From contig OZ038498.1 in the NCBI GenBank assembly GCA_964036315.1, positions 5,857,278-5,921,277 on the forward strand: a DNA stretch of 64,000 nucleotides, in the 5' to 3' direction. Each line of letters opens with the position of its first letter. Positions within the stretch are counted from its first letter, which is position 1. A program made the position numbers and the translations under genes. The notes below the pieces were generated by a model. It had not been told where the DNA came from. It did not search any database and worked only from the letters and a program-made list of their open reading frames with translations. The stretch comes from Acanthosepion esculentum. Its lineage: Eukaryota; Mollusca; Cephalopoda; Sepiida; Sepiidae. Below, piece after piece: positions 21,021 through 33,255 of the stretch.

Positions 21021-21139
21021 CTGGGATAAATAGACCATCAATCAATCATTCGACCGTAGTCGGGATCATTGAGCCAAGACAAACGATCCTTTCTTTAGTT
21101 GTATAGTATGTGCTACGCCAGGGCTACATAGGGTTTTTG

Positions 21140-21255
21140 AATTTTTTACTTTCTCCTAGACCGGTTGCCACCCAAGGCTATAAAACCCAGTCTGTCCTGC
21201 TATTTGCTCAAAGCTGGGTGGAGAAGAAGAGGATTCATACCTTTCCCAATGGTAT
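21140..21255 (-). repeat. SINE body fragment
   Basis: Plus strand shows CTCCTAGACCGGTTGCCACC, AAAACCCAGTCTGTCCTGCT and GGATTCATACCTTTCCCA, the reverse of the body at 32480-32655. Confidence 0.7.
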
Positions 21256-21659
21256 TAGCACGTAATACGACTGAAATTCAAACCCGGCTCTCCTATTCCA
21301 CAATCCCAACCTCTGTCTATTAGTCCAACGTGCCTCCTGATAGATATATAGATAGATAGATAGATAGATAGAGTAGGATATGTACAGCTCAAGAAAGGGA
21401 GAGTATAAAGACAAATAAGGAGGGAAAAAGAGATAATGATAGGATAAGAAAGAAAGAGAGAGAACAAGAGATTAAACGAAGAGAGGAGAATGGTTAGGAA
21501 TGTTTTTGTGTTCGCATTTTACATTTGCCCGAGTTTTATGACAAACAACAAATTGAATGTAAATGAATGCATCTTTACCTATTACACACCCTAGAGGGCG
21601 GATAAATAGTTTGAGCGGGAAAAAATTCTACAAGAAAAAGAAAGTAATATTTATAATTT

Positions 21660-21770
21660 CTGGGGTGATAAGTGACCATTATTACAATCGGACTAATGTC
21701 CTCATGTTTGTTGTTACTATCACGACGTTTCAACCGTTGTACACACCAGCCTTCTTCAGGTGTCTTTCGA
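21660..21770 (-). ncRNA. Hammerhead-like motif in a Penelope-type terminus, copy 3
   Basis: Minus strand: CAC, CTGAAGAA, stem GGCTG...CGGTT, GAAACGTC, then GTG. It is followed by the family flank (AACAAACATGAGGACATTAG). Same architecture as copies 1 and 2, with C at the predicted cleavage position. Confidence 0.6.
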
Positions 21771-21849
21771 TCCAAGTAACCTTGAAAGATCTTTTACGGG
21801 AGTAGATTGTTCTCATTCTGTTGTCCATGTCTAGAGGTACCTCCTATTA

Positions 21850-22343
21850 TTTTTCAAAACTGCTCAGTTATTGCTAATAGAAAAACTTCTTTAGAAACAA
21901 AGAAGAGATTACTGAGCTGTTACGTAATATCTGTCCTCCTATACGACAGTGAATGCTGGATAATCTCCTCAAAGATAAAGAACGGACTTGAAGCAACAGA
22001 AATGTGGTTTTACAGTAGGATGCTGAGGATACCATGGTCCGAACACGCGAGCAACGACAAAGTTTTAGAGAAAATAGCAACAAAAAAGAAACTTATAATT
22101 AACATCAAGAAGAGACAGTTGAAATTTCAAGGCACATAATTAGGAAAGAAACCTTGGAAAATTGAATACTCAAAGGACAGTTTGAAGGCAAGAGAGACAG
22201 AGGAAAAGAACGCATAACCTACTTAGTGAGCTTGAATAAATGGATGTCGGAACAAGGTTTAGGAGAGATAATAAGAGGACAAAATTTATTAAGAGCTACA
22301 AAGGAGAGGAAATTGTGGAGAGCCATGATCGCGTATGCCCTGA
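21850..22343 (+). pseudogene. RTE-like LINE reverse transcriptase, C-terminal part
   Basis: Plus-strand frame 21850-22139 encodes KTSLETKKRLLSCYVISVLL, YDSECWIISSKIKNGLEATE and MWFYSRMLRIPWSEHASNDK. This is the highly conserved post-palm region of RTE-type endonuclease-RTs. A frameshift near 22130 moves the reading to RKETLENxILKGQFEGKRDR and on through NKWMSEQGLGEIIRGQNLLR to the stop near 22360. Upstream endonuclease and RT catalytic domains are not present. The segment from ~22166 onward is the first unit of the tandem array, so the array arose from this element's own 3' end. Confidence 0.8.
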
Positions 22344-25300
22344 ATGGAAACGGTACATAAAGAAGAAGATCTGTTAGGACAGATTGAAGGGAAGAGGGAT
22401 AGAGGAAAACAACGCACAACCTACTTAGTGAGCTTGAGTAAATGGATGTCGGAACAAGGTTTAGGAGAGATAAGAAAAAGACAAAACTTATTAAGAGCTA
22501 CAAAGGAGAGGAAATTGTGGAGAGCCATGATCGCCTATGCCCTGAATAGAAACGGTACATAAAGAAGAAGATCTGTTAGGACAGATTGAAGGCAAGAGGG
22601 ATAGAGGAAACCAACGCATAACCTACTTAGTGAGCTTGAGTAAATGGATGTCGGAACAAGGTTTAGGAGAGATAACAATAAGAAAAAAATTATTGAGCTA
22701 CAAAGGAGAGGAAATTGTGGAGAGCCATGATCGCCTATGCCCTGAATGGAAACGGTACATAAAGAAGAAGATCTGTTAGGACAGATTGAAGGCAAGAGGG
22801 ATAGAGGAAAACAACGCATAACCTACTTAGTGAGCTTCAGTAAATGGATGTCGGAACAAGGTTTAGGAGAGATAACAAAAAGACAAAATTTATTAAGAGC
22901 TACGAAGGAGAGGAAATTGTGGAGAGCCATGATCGCCTATGCCCTGAATGGAAACAGTACATAAAGAAGAAGATCTGTTAGGACAGATTGAAGGCAAGAG
23001 GGATAGAGGAAAACAACGCATAACCTACTTAGTGAGCTTGAGTAAATGGATGTCGGAACAAGGTTTAGGAGAGATAACAAAAAGACAAAATTTATTAAGA
23101 GCTACAAAGGAGAGGAAATTGTGGAGAGCCATGATCGCGAATGCCCTGGATGGAAACGGTGCATAAAGAAGAAGATCTGTTAGGACAGATTGAAGGCAAG
23201 AGGGAGAGAGGAAAACAACGCATAACCTACTTAGTGAGCTTGAGTAAATGGATGTCGGAACAAGGTTTAGGAGAGATAAGAAAAAGACAAAATTTATTAA
23301 GAGCTACAAAGGAGAGGAAATTGTGGAGAGCCATGATCGCCTATGCCCTGAATGGAAACAGTACATAAAGAAGAAGATCTGTTAGGACAGATTGAAGGCA
23401 AGAGGGATAGAGGAAAACAACGCATAACCTACTTAGTGAGCTTGATTAAATGGATGTCGGAACAAGGTTAAGGAGAGATAACAAAAAGACAAAATTTATT
23501 AAGAGCTACAAAGGAGAGGAAATTGTGGAGAGCCATGATCGCGAATGCCCTGGATGGAAACGGTGCATAAAGAAGAAGATCTGTTAGGACAGATTGAAGG
23601 CAAGAGGGAGAGAGGAAAACAACGCATAACCTACTTAGTGAGCTTGAGTAAATGGATGTCGGAACAAGGTTTAGGAGAGATAAGAAAAAGACAAAATTTA
23701 TTAAGAGCTACAAAGGAGAGGAAATTGTGGAGAGCCATGATCGCCTATGCCCTGAATGGAAACAGTACATAAAGAAGAAGATCTGTTAGGACAGATTGAA
23801 GGCAAGAGGGATAGAGGAAAACAACGCATAACCTACTTAGTGAGCTTGAGTAAATGGATGTCGGAACAAGGTTTAGGAGAGATAACAAAAAGACAAAATT
23901 TATTAAGAGCTACAAAGGAGAGGAAATTGTGGAGAGCCATGATCGCCTATGCCCTGAATGGAAACGGTACATAAAGAAGAAGATCTGTTAGGACAGATTG
24001 AAGGCAAGAGGGATAGAGGAAAACAACGCATAACCTACTTAGTGAGCTTCAGTAAATGGATGTCGGAACAAGGTTTAGGAGAGATAACAAAAAGACAAAA
24101 TTTATTAAGAGCTACGAAGGAGAGGAAATTGTGGAGAGCCATGATCGCCTATGCCCTGAATGGAAACAGTACATAAAGAAGAAGATCTGTTAGGACAGAT
24201 TGAAGGCAAGAGGGATAGAGGAAAACAACGCATAACCTACTTAGTGAGCTTGAGTAAATGGATGTCGGAACAAGGTTTAGGAGAGATAACAAAAAGACAA
24301 AATTTATTAAGAGCTACAAAGGAGAGGAAATTGTGGAGAGCCATGATCGCGAATGCCCTGGATGGAAACGGTGCATAAAGAAGAAGATCTGTTAGGACAG
24401 ATTGAAGGCAAGAGGGAGAGAGGAAAACAACGCATAACCTACTTAGTGAGCTTGAGTAAATGGATGTCGGAACAAGGTTTAGGAGAGATAAGAAAAAGAC
24501 AAAATTTATTAAGAGCTACAAAGGAGAGGAAATTGTGGAGAGCCATGATCGCCTATGCCCTGAATGGAAACAGTACATAAAGAAGAAGATCTGTTAGGAC
24601 AGATTGAAGGCAAGAGGGATAGAGGAAAACAACGCATAACCTACTTAGTGAGCTTGAGTAAATGGATGTCGGAACAAGGTTTAGGAGAGATAACAAAAAG
24701 ACAAAATTTATTAAGAGCTACAAAGGAGAGGAAATTGTGGAGAGCCATGATCGCGAATGCCCTGGATGGAAACGGTGCATAAAGAAGAAGATCTGTTAGG
24801 ACAGATTGAAGGCAAGAGGGAGAGAGGAAAACAACGCATAACCTACTTAGTGAGCTTGAGTAAATGGATGTCGGAACAAGGTTTAGGAGAGATAACAAAA
24901 AGACAAAATTTATTAAGAGCTACAAAGGAGAGGAAATTGTGGAGAGCCATGATCGCCTCTGCCCTGAATGGAAACGGTACATAAAGAAGAAGATCTGTGA
25001 GGACAGATTGAAGGCAAGAGGGATAGAGGAAAACAACGCATAACCTACTTAGTGAGCTTGAGTAAATGGATGTCGGAACAAGGTTTAGGAGAGATAAGAA
25101 AAAGACAAAATTTATTAAGAGCTACAAAGGAGAGGAAATTGTGGAGAGCCATGATCGCCTATGCCCTGAATGGAAACGGTACATGAAGAAGAAGATCTGT
25201 TAGGACAGATTGAAGGCAAGAGGGATAGAGGAAAACAACGCATAACCTACTTAGTGAGCTTGAGTAAATGGATGTCGGAACAAGGTTTAGGAGAGATAAC

Positions 25301-27612
25301 AAAAAGACAAAATATATTAAGAGCTACAAAGGAGAGGAAATTGTGGAGAGCCATGATCGCCTATGCCCTGAATGGAAACGGTACATAAAGAAGAAGATCT
25401 GTTAGGACAGATTGAAGGCAAGAGGGATAGAGGAAAACAACGCATAACCTACTTAGTGAGCTTGAGTAAATGGATGTCGGAACAAGGTTTAGGAGAGATA
25501 ACAAAAAGACAAAATTTATTAAGAGCTACAAAGGAGAGGAAATTGTGGAGAGCCATGATCGCCTATGCCCTGAATGGATACGGTACATAAAGAAGAAGAT
25601 CTGTTAGGACAGATTGAAGGCAAGAGGGATAGAGGAAAACAACGCGTAACCTACTTAGTGAGCTTGAGTAAATGGATGTCGGAACAAGGTTTAGGAGAGA
25701 TAAGAAAAAGACAAAATTTATTAAGAGCTACAAAGGAGAGGAAATTGTGGAGAGCCATGATCGCCTATGCCCTGAATGGAAACGGTACATAAAGAAGAAG
25801 ATCTGTTAGGACAGATTGAAGGCAAGAGGGATAGAGGAAAACAACGCATAACCTACTTAGTGAGCTTGAGTAAATGGATGTCGGAACAAGGTTTAGGAGA
25901 GATAAGAAAAAGACAAAATTTATTGAGCTACAAAGGAGAGGAAATTGTGGAGAGCCATGATCGCCTATGCCCTGAATGGAAACGGTACATGAAGAAGAAG
26001 ATCTGTTAGGACAGATTGAAGGCAAGAGGGATAGAGGAAAACAACGCATAACCTACTTAGTGAGCTTGAGTAAATGGATGTCGGAACAAGGTTTAGGAGA
26101 GATAACAAAAAGACAAAATTTATTAAGAGCTACAAAGGAGAGGAAATTGTGGAGGGCCATGATCGCCTATGCCCTGAATGGAAACGGTACATGAAGAAGA
26201 AGATCTGTTAGGACAGATTGAAGGCAAGAGGGATAGAGGAAAACAACGCATAACCTACTTAGTGAGCTTGAGTAAATGGATGTCGGAACAAGGTTTAGGA
26301 GAGATAACAATAAGAAAAAATTTATTAAGTGCTACAAAGGAGAGGAAATTGTGGAGAGCCATGATCGCCTATGCCCTGAATGGTAACGGTACATAAAGAA
26401 GAAGATCTGTTAGGACAGATTGAAGGCAAGAGGGATAGAGGAAAACAACGCATAACCTACTTAGTGAGCTTGAGTAAATGGATGTCGGAACAAGGTTTAG
26501 GAGAGATAAGAAAAAGACAAAATATATTAAGAGCTAGAAAGGAGAGGAAATTGTGGAGAGCCATGATCGCCTATGCCCTGAATGGAAACGGTACATGAAG
26601 AAGAAGATCTGTTAGGACAGATTGAAGGCAAGAGGGATAGAGGAAAACAACGCGTAACCTACTTAGTGAGCTTGAGTAAATGGATGTCGGAACAAGGTTT
26701 AGGAGAGATAAGAAAAAGACAAAATTTATTAAGAGCTACAAAGGAGAGGAAATTGTGGAGAGCCATGATCGCCTATGCCCTGAATGGAAACGGTACATGA
26801 AGAAGAAGATCTGTTAGGACAGATTGAAGGCAAGAGGGATAGAGGAAAACAACGCATAACCTACTTAGTGAGCTTGAGTAAATGGATGTCGGAACAAGGT
26901 TTAGGAGAGATAACAAAAAGACAAAATTTATTAAGAGCTACAAAGGAGAGGAAATTGTGGAGGGCCATGATCGCCTATGCCCTGAATGGAAACGGTACAT
27001 GAAGAAGAAGATCTGTTAGGACAGATTGAAGGCAAGAGGGATAGAGGAAAACAACGCATAACCTACTTAGTGAGCTTGAGTAAATGGATGTCGGAACAAG
27101 GTTTAGGAGAGATAAGAAAAAGACAAAATATATTAAGAGCTACAAAGGAGAGGAAATTGTGGAGAGCCATGATCGCCTATGCCCTGAATGGAAACGGTAC
27201 ATGAAGAAGAAGATCTGTTAGGACAGATTGAAGGCAAGAGGGATAGAGGAAAACAACGCATAACCTACTTAGTGAGATTGAGTAAATGGATGTCGGAACA
27301 AGGTTTAGGAGAGATAAGAAAAAGACAAAATATATTAAGAGCTACAAAGGAGAGGAAATTGTGGAGAGCCATGATCGCCTATGCCCTGAATGGAAACGGT
27401 ACATGAAGAAGAAGATCTGTTAGGACTGATTGAAGGCAAGAGGGATAGAGGAAAACAAAGCATAACCTACTTAGTGAGCTTGAGTAAATGGATGTCGGAA
27501 CAAGGTTTCGGAGAGATAACAAAAAGACAAAATTCATTAAGAGCTACAAAAGAGAGGAAATTGTGGAGAGCCATGATCGCCTATGCCCTGAATGGAAACG
27601 GTACATAAAGAA
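22144..27612 (+). repeat. Tandem array of ~27 copies of a 202-bp RTE 3'-end unit
   Basis: Period is 202 bp throughout, apart from two units of 200 bp (near 22.70 and 25.92 kb). Each unit encodes the last ~65 residues of the RTE-like protein, from LLGQIEGKRDRGKQRITYLV to ERKLWRAMIAYALNG, a stop, and then AAGAAGAAG, the remains of the element's (GAA)n tail. Because 202 is not a multiple of three, the frame shifts at each junction. The ATG in CTGAATGGAAACGGTACATAA opens the next 72-codon frame inside the stop region of the previous one. Units are ~95-99% identical. Most keep the frame open; those near 22.55, 23.35 and 24.97 kb do not. Satellite, not a gene family. Confidence 0.95.
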
Positions 27613-27960
27613 GAAGGCACTGGTTAATCGACAATATCGAATTCTGATTTATGACAAGGTTCGGCCACATGTTGCCAGGATGACACAGCAGAAACTCATC
27701 GACTTGGGATACAGGCCTTTGCCACATTCATCAAATTCTCTTGATCTCTCGCTCATTGACTGCCACTTTTTATTTCCAATTCTTTAAGCCAAATGATATT
27801 CTCTTACAAAGAAGATGCAGAAACTGCATCCAAAGATTTCTTGATTTCCAAACCTTTAGAGTTTTATCATAAAGGCATAAATTACCATCAATGGCAGATA
27901 CCCAGAGATTTTCTTTTATTTATCTAAACACTATTTGAATATGTTAATTATGTTAATTCA
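27613..27960 (+). pseudogene. Mariner transposase C-terminal relic
   Basis: Plus-strand frame gives LVNRQYRILIYDKVRPHVAR, MTQQKLIDLGYRPLPHSSNS and LDLSLIDCHFLF, then in another frame RRCRNCIQRFLDF and INYHQWQIP. This matches the mariner block LLHDNARPHVAxxTxxKLxxLGYExLPHPPYSPDLSPxDYHxF and its end. In the D,D34D motif the first Asp shown remains (YDK) and SPDLSPTD is changed to SLDLSLID, keeping D. No TIRs were found. It starts directly after the last AAGAAGAAG of the tandem array. Confidence 0.8.
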
Positions 27961-28170
27961 GGAACGGGCACCGTAGAGTTATGGATTGCGGCTCGGATTG
28001 AGGAACTGGAAACCCGAGTTCGAATCCCATTTGAGATCATTACATTGCTATGGATAAAAAGTAGAACACACGGGTTGATATAGCCTGGGAGAAAGAAAAT
28101 TCTGAATTTAAATCCCTATGTGTTACTGGTGAAGCACATATTCTATGCATCTTAGGAAAGGATCACAATG
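27960..28170 (+). repeat. tRNA-type SINE relic
   Basis: GTTATGGATTGCGGCTCGG and CCCGAGTTCGAATCCC correspond to the box A and box B region of the SINE body at 63.3 and 32.5 kb. A degraded tail follows. Confidence 0.55.
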
Positions 28171-28249
28171 ACTCGATGATCCCGACTGCTTTAATACGAC
28201 AAGTAGATTCTAAAATCGGACATTATTTTCCGAACGACTAAATATATTG

Positions 28250-28252
<3 letters not shown>

Positions 28253-28286
<34 letters not shown>

Positions 28287-28350
28287 GGTGGTAATGGGCG
28301 AATCACATTGTGCACATGAGTCATAGCGAGAGAGAGAGAGAGAGAAAACC
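28253..28350. repeat. (GA)n microsatellites
   Basis: GA arrays at 28253-28284 and 28328-28346. Confidence 0.95.
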
Positions 28351-30160
28351 ACTTAAAAAGTTTGGATGGCCACAAACGGTTGAGAAGCAGAGAAAGAAGA
28401 GAGATAATGGGTGTGAGAGACAGAGACAGAATTAGATGAAATAATACAAGAAAACAAGAAATGGGAAATTATAAGAAGTTGCGTAAAACAAAAATAAAAT
28501 GAAAAAGTAAGAGAACAGCTGACCAAGAAAAAAAAAATCTGATAATTGGGCATTTGGTTAGGTTTTGGGAAATGGGCCGAGAACTTTTCAACACCGTCTC
28601 GTATAATAATAATAATAATAATTCTGCGAGTAGCGTAACGATTATCGTCGAATTTAGTTCTAGTATCCTCCAAGTTGGGAAAGGAAGGAACACATTTCAC
28701 CTCTTTTTATCGATGTGCCAAATAGCAGGGTAAACTGAGCTATTGAGTCTTGGCTGGCAACCAACTGCATTCAAAGATCTAGAAGGATAACTCTGAAGTC
28801 AAAACCGTAGAGAAAGCAACTGGAAACCACTTTACTATATTTCCCAGGATATCAAGACATTTAACTGGAATCTGTAGAGGGCCATAATCGCTTATGTCTT
28901 GAAGGGGCATGCTATTAGAAAAAAAAATCAAGGACATCCCTCCCTGTGGCTGCAATAGTTGCATATTTACACCACTGCTAGAAGTGAATGTTCGGTCATC
29001 GGTAATATGTTAGGAGTTTCAATGTTGACTGTGAAGACTATCAGATCTTCCCCACTTGAAACTTGGCGCTAAACATTCTTCCTCTTCTCTACTTGATCTT
29101 GTGGCGGAATAAGCTTAATTTATGCAAAATTTTCTACTCTGTATTCAGTTGTTTTAAAAAAAAAGAATGCGCTTGGACTTTTACCAGCACCTAATAGCTA
29201 TTTATTAAACTGATCTTATTGGCATAAGGCTACTAGAGAAGAGCGCCTTGTGATTATTTATTTGCTACACTGGCTCGAGTCAGCGAAACTAGCCCGTTAA
29301 CGTTAAGCTGACACGGGTGCACAAAAATAGAGAATTGTTTAAGGATCGAACCCATTTCATTAGCTTTGCGGAATTAGTTTTATAACTAATAATCTGCAGC
29401 AGGCGCCCAAGACGTTATACGCATGCGTATAGTCGTTATATGTTTACAGTTAAGAATTCTAATCAGATAGACTTACTCTTGCCTGTGTGAATATGTACAA
29501 GTGTGCACTCACATTTTATGTTTACTCAAAGTGTTTACAAACAAAAAACCCGGGCGGTTAAGGCCAAATTATTACGTCTTGTCTTGAAGAATACCAGTAC
29601 CAAAACAACAAAATGTTTTCCCCTGCAACCCTTTCTTTGGAATAGTTTCCGTTACTCTTTTGTCTCGAAGACCTACGAAAGAAAAACAAAATGTTTTGAA
29701 TAATTTCAAATAAAAGAATCATAAATAGAATGGGCGAAGAATTTGACGTGGAAGAATGAGGAGAATTATTCTTAAAAGATGTAAGAGGTTAAAGACACCA
29801 AAGACGATTCGAAATACAGAATTTGGAAGAGGACGGAAGGAAGAATTCAAGCAGTATTAGACATGGTAGTTCGCTGGGACGAGCAGAATAGGTCATTTGC
29901 ACTTATACTTGTTTATACATTCAAACGATTGTTTTATGTAACCCAAACTTTACGTTCCCATATAAAAGACTATTATTTTTTGCTTGAGATTGTATTATAG
30001 AGTTGCTAGCAAGATACATTCCAAATATTTTAAAAAATAATTTCGCCGCAAACAAGGCGATAAGTAGGACGCAAGAAGTTATTTGGGGAGCGGGGGGGGG
30101 GTGAAAGAGAACGAGAAAACTTTTGTGAGAAGTGAGGAGAAAGACCAATGAAAGAACAGG
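28351..30160. other. Mostly unassigned
   Basis: A SINE body scrap lies at 28705-28765 (CCAAATAGCAGGGTAAACTG, TGGCTGGCAACCAACT). At 29285-29420 a minus-strand GGGTTCGATCC hints at a tRNA-derived repeat. No coding gene is supported; short frames lack motifs. Confidence 0.4.
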
Positions 30161-30164
30161 TTTC

Positions 30165-30940
30165 AGGGAGACAGAAGATGGTGATTGGCACTGCATTTAA
30201 ATTTTTGAAGATTATGGGTGGCAGCGAAGCTAGAAATCGGAAAGAAGTTCCACAAGCGCGAAGTGTGAGAAAAGAAATTATTAGAATAGAACATACGGCT
30301 GCATTTAACTAGTTCAACAGCAAAACGGTGAGACCTAGTTGCCAATCTAGTAGCACGTTCATGCAGCTGAGGCACCAAGGAGGAAAGCTAATCAACACAA
30401 TTACCATGAAATCTTTGTAGAAAAGATAAAGCCAAGTCACGTTACGTTAGGAAGAAAGTAGCTGAAGTCAGGTCAGGCTCGATTATATTACAGATCGTTC
30501 TTTGAATTTTCTCAAGTATCTCGTGATATATAGTCGGAGAACCAGACCAGATGTGGTAGCAATATTCAATGCACGGACGAATGTGCAAGCTGGATACTGT
30601 CGAAAAAAAATGTCTGGCACAACACAGTGAACCAACTTTCCTAGTAGTAGACTTAGCAGTTAATTCAATTTAACCAACCGATTTAATATTAGTGGAAAAC
30701 GTGAACCCAAAAAAACGCAAAGGGTTGTCTTCCTGGAGGTTAGCATCAGCCATGCTGATGACAGGCAGAAAAGGGTCTCTCTTTTAACATGAAAGCAGTT
30801 TTGTTTTGGAGGTCTTAAAAATTACGAGCCATTTCTTGCCACAGTTAGCCACTGATTTGAGGTCATTTTCGAGAGCAGTTACCAGTTTTGCTTTTATTTA
30901 TCTTTCCTAAACCTTTGGAAAAAAAGGTAGCCGATTCTCA
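30165..30940 (-). pseudogene. Jockey/CR1-like LINE reverse transcriptase, C-terminal half (relic)
   Basis: Minus-strand frames read KKWLVIFKTSKTKLLS, FLPVISMADANLQEDNPLRF, STTRKVGSLCCARHFFS and SSLHIRPCIEYCYHIWSGSP. The final frame has SLVPQLHERATRLATRSHRF and FFSHTSRLWNFFPISSFAAT. This is the thumb and C-terminal region of a Jockey/CR1-group RT (W.xxFNxxKTxxLxx...IRPxxEYCSxxWxG). Frameshifts and at least three stops occur. It is the same family as the relics at 5.8 and 60.2 kb; catalytic palm missing. Confidence 0.75.
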
Positions 30941-31239
30941 TGGATATTAATAATGGCTGTGGCAATAGAAGAATATTGACAGTCGGTTGGCTTACTGGAT
31001 TTTATTAGGTTGAAAAGAATATTTGGAGATGGAGAAGAGACAAATGCTTCTTTGATCTTAATTGAGATAATTTAATCAAAATAATATTTCTCCGAGTTAT
31101 CGATAAAATTATCGCATCTACGTTTTAAACTCTTCGCATTTAATTTCTCTAGAAAAAAAAACTGTTGCAATGATCTGAAAAGATGATAGATGGGGCAAGG
31201 TCAAGAAGGAGCATTGGGCAAAACTTCCATATAAAGTAC

Positions 31240-31690
31240 AAGATTTTTTTCCTGGGTGATAAATGCTGGGCGATTGTTTGGTTTTGTTTATTTTACGGTA
31301 TATCAACCTCAATGGGTTATTTAATGCCGACAAAATTTTTATTTCTTATTATATTTTTTATTTTTTTTATTTTTATTTTTTCAAAAATGTATTGCTGGAA
31401 ATATTTTTTTTTCAAAAATGTATTGTTGGTAAAAAATTTTCAAAAGAAATTATTGCTAGTATTAAAACCTATTTTTATACTTTCATATTCTTTTGGCCCC
31501 TTTTGGGGAGTTGACTATTTGTTCATAGCTGGGACTCTGACAGGTGCTACCACCCCGGGTCCGGATGGACCTAGAAACACCAGCAATTAAGAGGTGGTTC
31601 CATGCTCCCCAAAACCTCCTGATCAAATGCCTTGCTGCCAGATGTAGTTTATCGTCTAACCCATGGCGCGATGGGCGATCATCCAGCAAT
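31240..31690 (-). repeat. Composite repeat family copy
   Basis: Reverse of the order in 18855-19325. The plus strand begins near TATCAACCTCAATGGGTTAT, has two AAAAATGTATTG(C/T)TGG repeats, then CTGACAGGTGCTACCACCCC and AGCAATTAAGAGGTGGTTCC. It ends with GCCTTGCTGCCAGATGTAGT. Confidence 0.8.
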
Positions 31691-32470
31691 TATGTTTGCA
31701 ATACTTAGAATTAACGACAATAGTTTTTCGGGCTACCTGGTTTATTTTGGTTTAGCACCTCATGATAAACAACACCCTTCACATCTCACCGAACATACAA
31801 AATACTTTTCAAGTGTAGTCCTGGTTTGAGGATGGATTGTTGTTTTTTAGTGGATGCTAACCATTATCGTTTTCGTTAAATATAATTATATAGCAGCTAC
31901 TTTTCATTATTGGCGATGATTTCGCCAAGGAACGGTTCGGTAGCGAGTTTACACTTCAATAACAAAAAGAGATAAACCCTTTGATTAAGCTGAGAAACGG
32001 TCGAACGATGTGGAAAGTGCTTCATGGCCGAAGTGGGCAGTTTCCTAATTTTTTAAGTACGGATTGCAGGAGCTCAGTATTGACCGGAACTTGGTCATTC
32101 GGTTCGATGGAAATTCTCAAAAGAAAGATTTCTCGATCGAAATTTGCCAAACCATTGTTGGCATATTCAAGCACAAAACTGCATCTCAATCGACAAAACG
32201 AATATTTCTTTCCGCTTCCGTTGCTGAAAATCACTTTTTAGAATTCATAGAGCATACATGGTATCAGTATTTGATAGGGTCCATATTTAAACTCATTTTA
32301 AAAGGGTAAAATTGATAAAATATTAACGCACTTTGATATTAAATCATCTCCAAAGAAAGAAAAACATTAGAACGTAAAACTTATTACTATTTTACAGTAA
32401 TTATTAAAAAAGGTTCCATCAAAGTAATTATCTAAAAAATGCGACAGGACTTTCTTTTCAAATTACTATT
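31691..32470. other. No recognisable feature
   Basis: Two overlapping frames (31981-32241 and 32064-32309) lack recognisable motifs. I cannot assign them. Confidence 0.4.
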
Positions 32471-32479
32471 TTTTTAAGT

Positions 32480-32660
32480 AATGGACGGCGGTTTGAATTG
32501 GAGAGCCGAGTTCGAATTCCAGTCAAATCCATTACATTCACTTACGTACTAATACCCTTGGGAAAGGTATGAATACTCTCCTTCTCCACCAGCTATGGGT
32601 AAATAGCAGGACAGACCGGGTTCTATAGCCCTGGATGGCAACTGGTCTACCGCAGAAATA
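32480..32660 (+). repeat. SINE body with box B and 3' part
   Basis: GACGGCGGTTTGAATTGGAG, GCCGAGTTCGAATTCCAG, TACCCTTGGGAAAGGTATGA, GGTAAATAGCAGGACAGACC and GATGGCAACTGGTC, in order. This is the best-preserved copy of the body behind the 5S heads; the 5S head itself is absent. Confidence 0.75.
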
Positions 32661-32879
32661 AATGGCAACAAAAAATCTGCTGCGTCAGTCATGTATCGAA
32701 AGATACATGATCGCCTAATCGTCTTCAGTAACACTTGACTTTACGTCTTAATCCTCAAGAATTTTCTCCGTGATTTTCGACGCATTTTCATAATAAAAAC
32801 ATATATAGTATTTTTCTACTGTAAAATCATTATCAATAAACATTTACATCATATAACAGATCTCGGTTTTCAATAATGC

Positions 32880-33255
32880 TTAGATTTGGGTATGATGATT
32901 ACATCCGGCAGCATGGCCTCTGATCGACAGATCCGACGTTCTGAGGAGCGTGAGGAACCACTTCTTAATTGCTGTTGCACACGGGTCCTCCTTGACCCCG
33001 GGTGCTAGAATCTGTTAGGGTCCCAGTTAGGGGCAGACATTGAACCCCCAAACAAAAAACAACATGAAATTAAAAAAATACATTTTTATAGTGAAATTAT
33101 CAGCAATACATTTTTATATGAAAAATACTAACAGTACTTATTTATAGTCAAATTACCAACAATTCATTTAATCTGAATTTGAAAGCGCATACACTTTTAA
33201 GCATTAAATAACCCAGAGAGGTTGAGATGCAATTAAACAAAATCAACCAACCAAC
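32880..33255 (+). repeat. Composite repeat family copy
   Basis: ATTACATCCGGCAGCATGGC, GCGTGAGGAACCACTTCTTA, GACCCCGGGTGCTAGAATCT, the ACATTTTTATAGTGAAATTA-type repeats, then GCATTAAATAACCCAGAGAG and TTGAGATGCAATTAAACAAA. Confidence 0.8.

Noticed and set aside
22144..27612. CRISPR array or bacterial repeat array
   Set aside because: Units are 202 bp and contiguous without unique spacers; content is a eukaryotic LINE tail and no cas-like genes occur.
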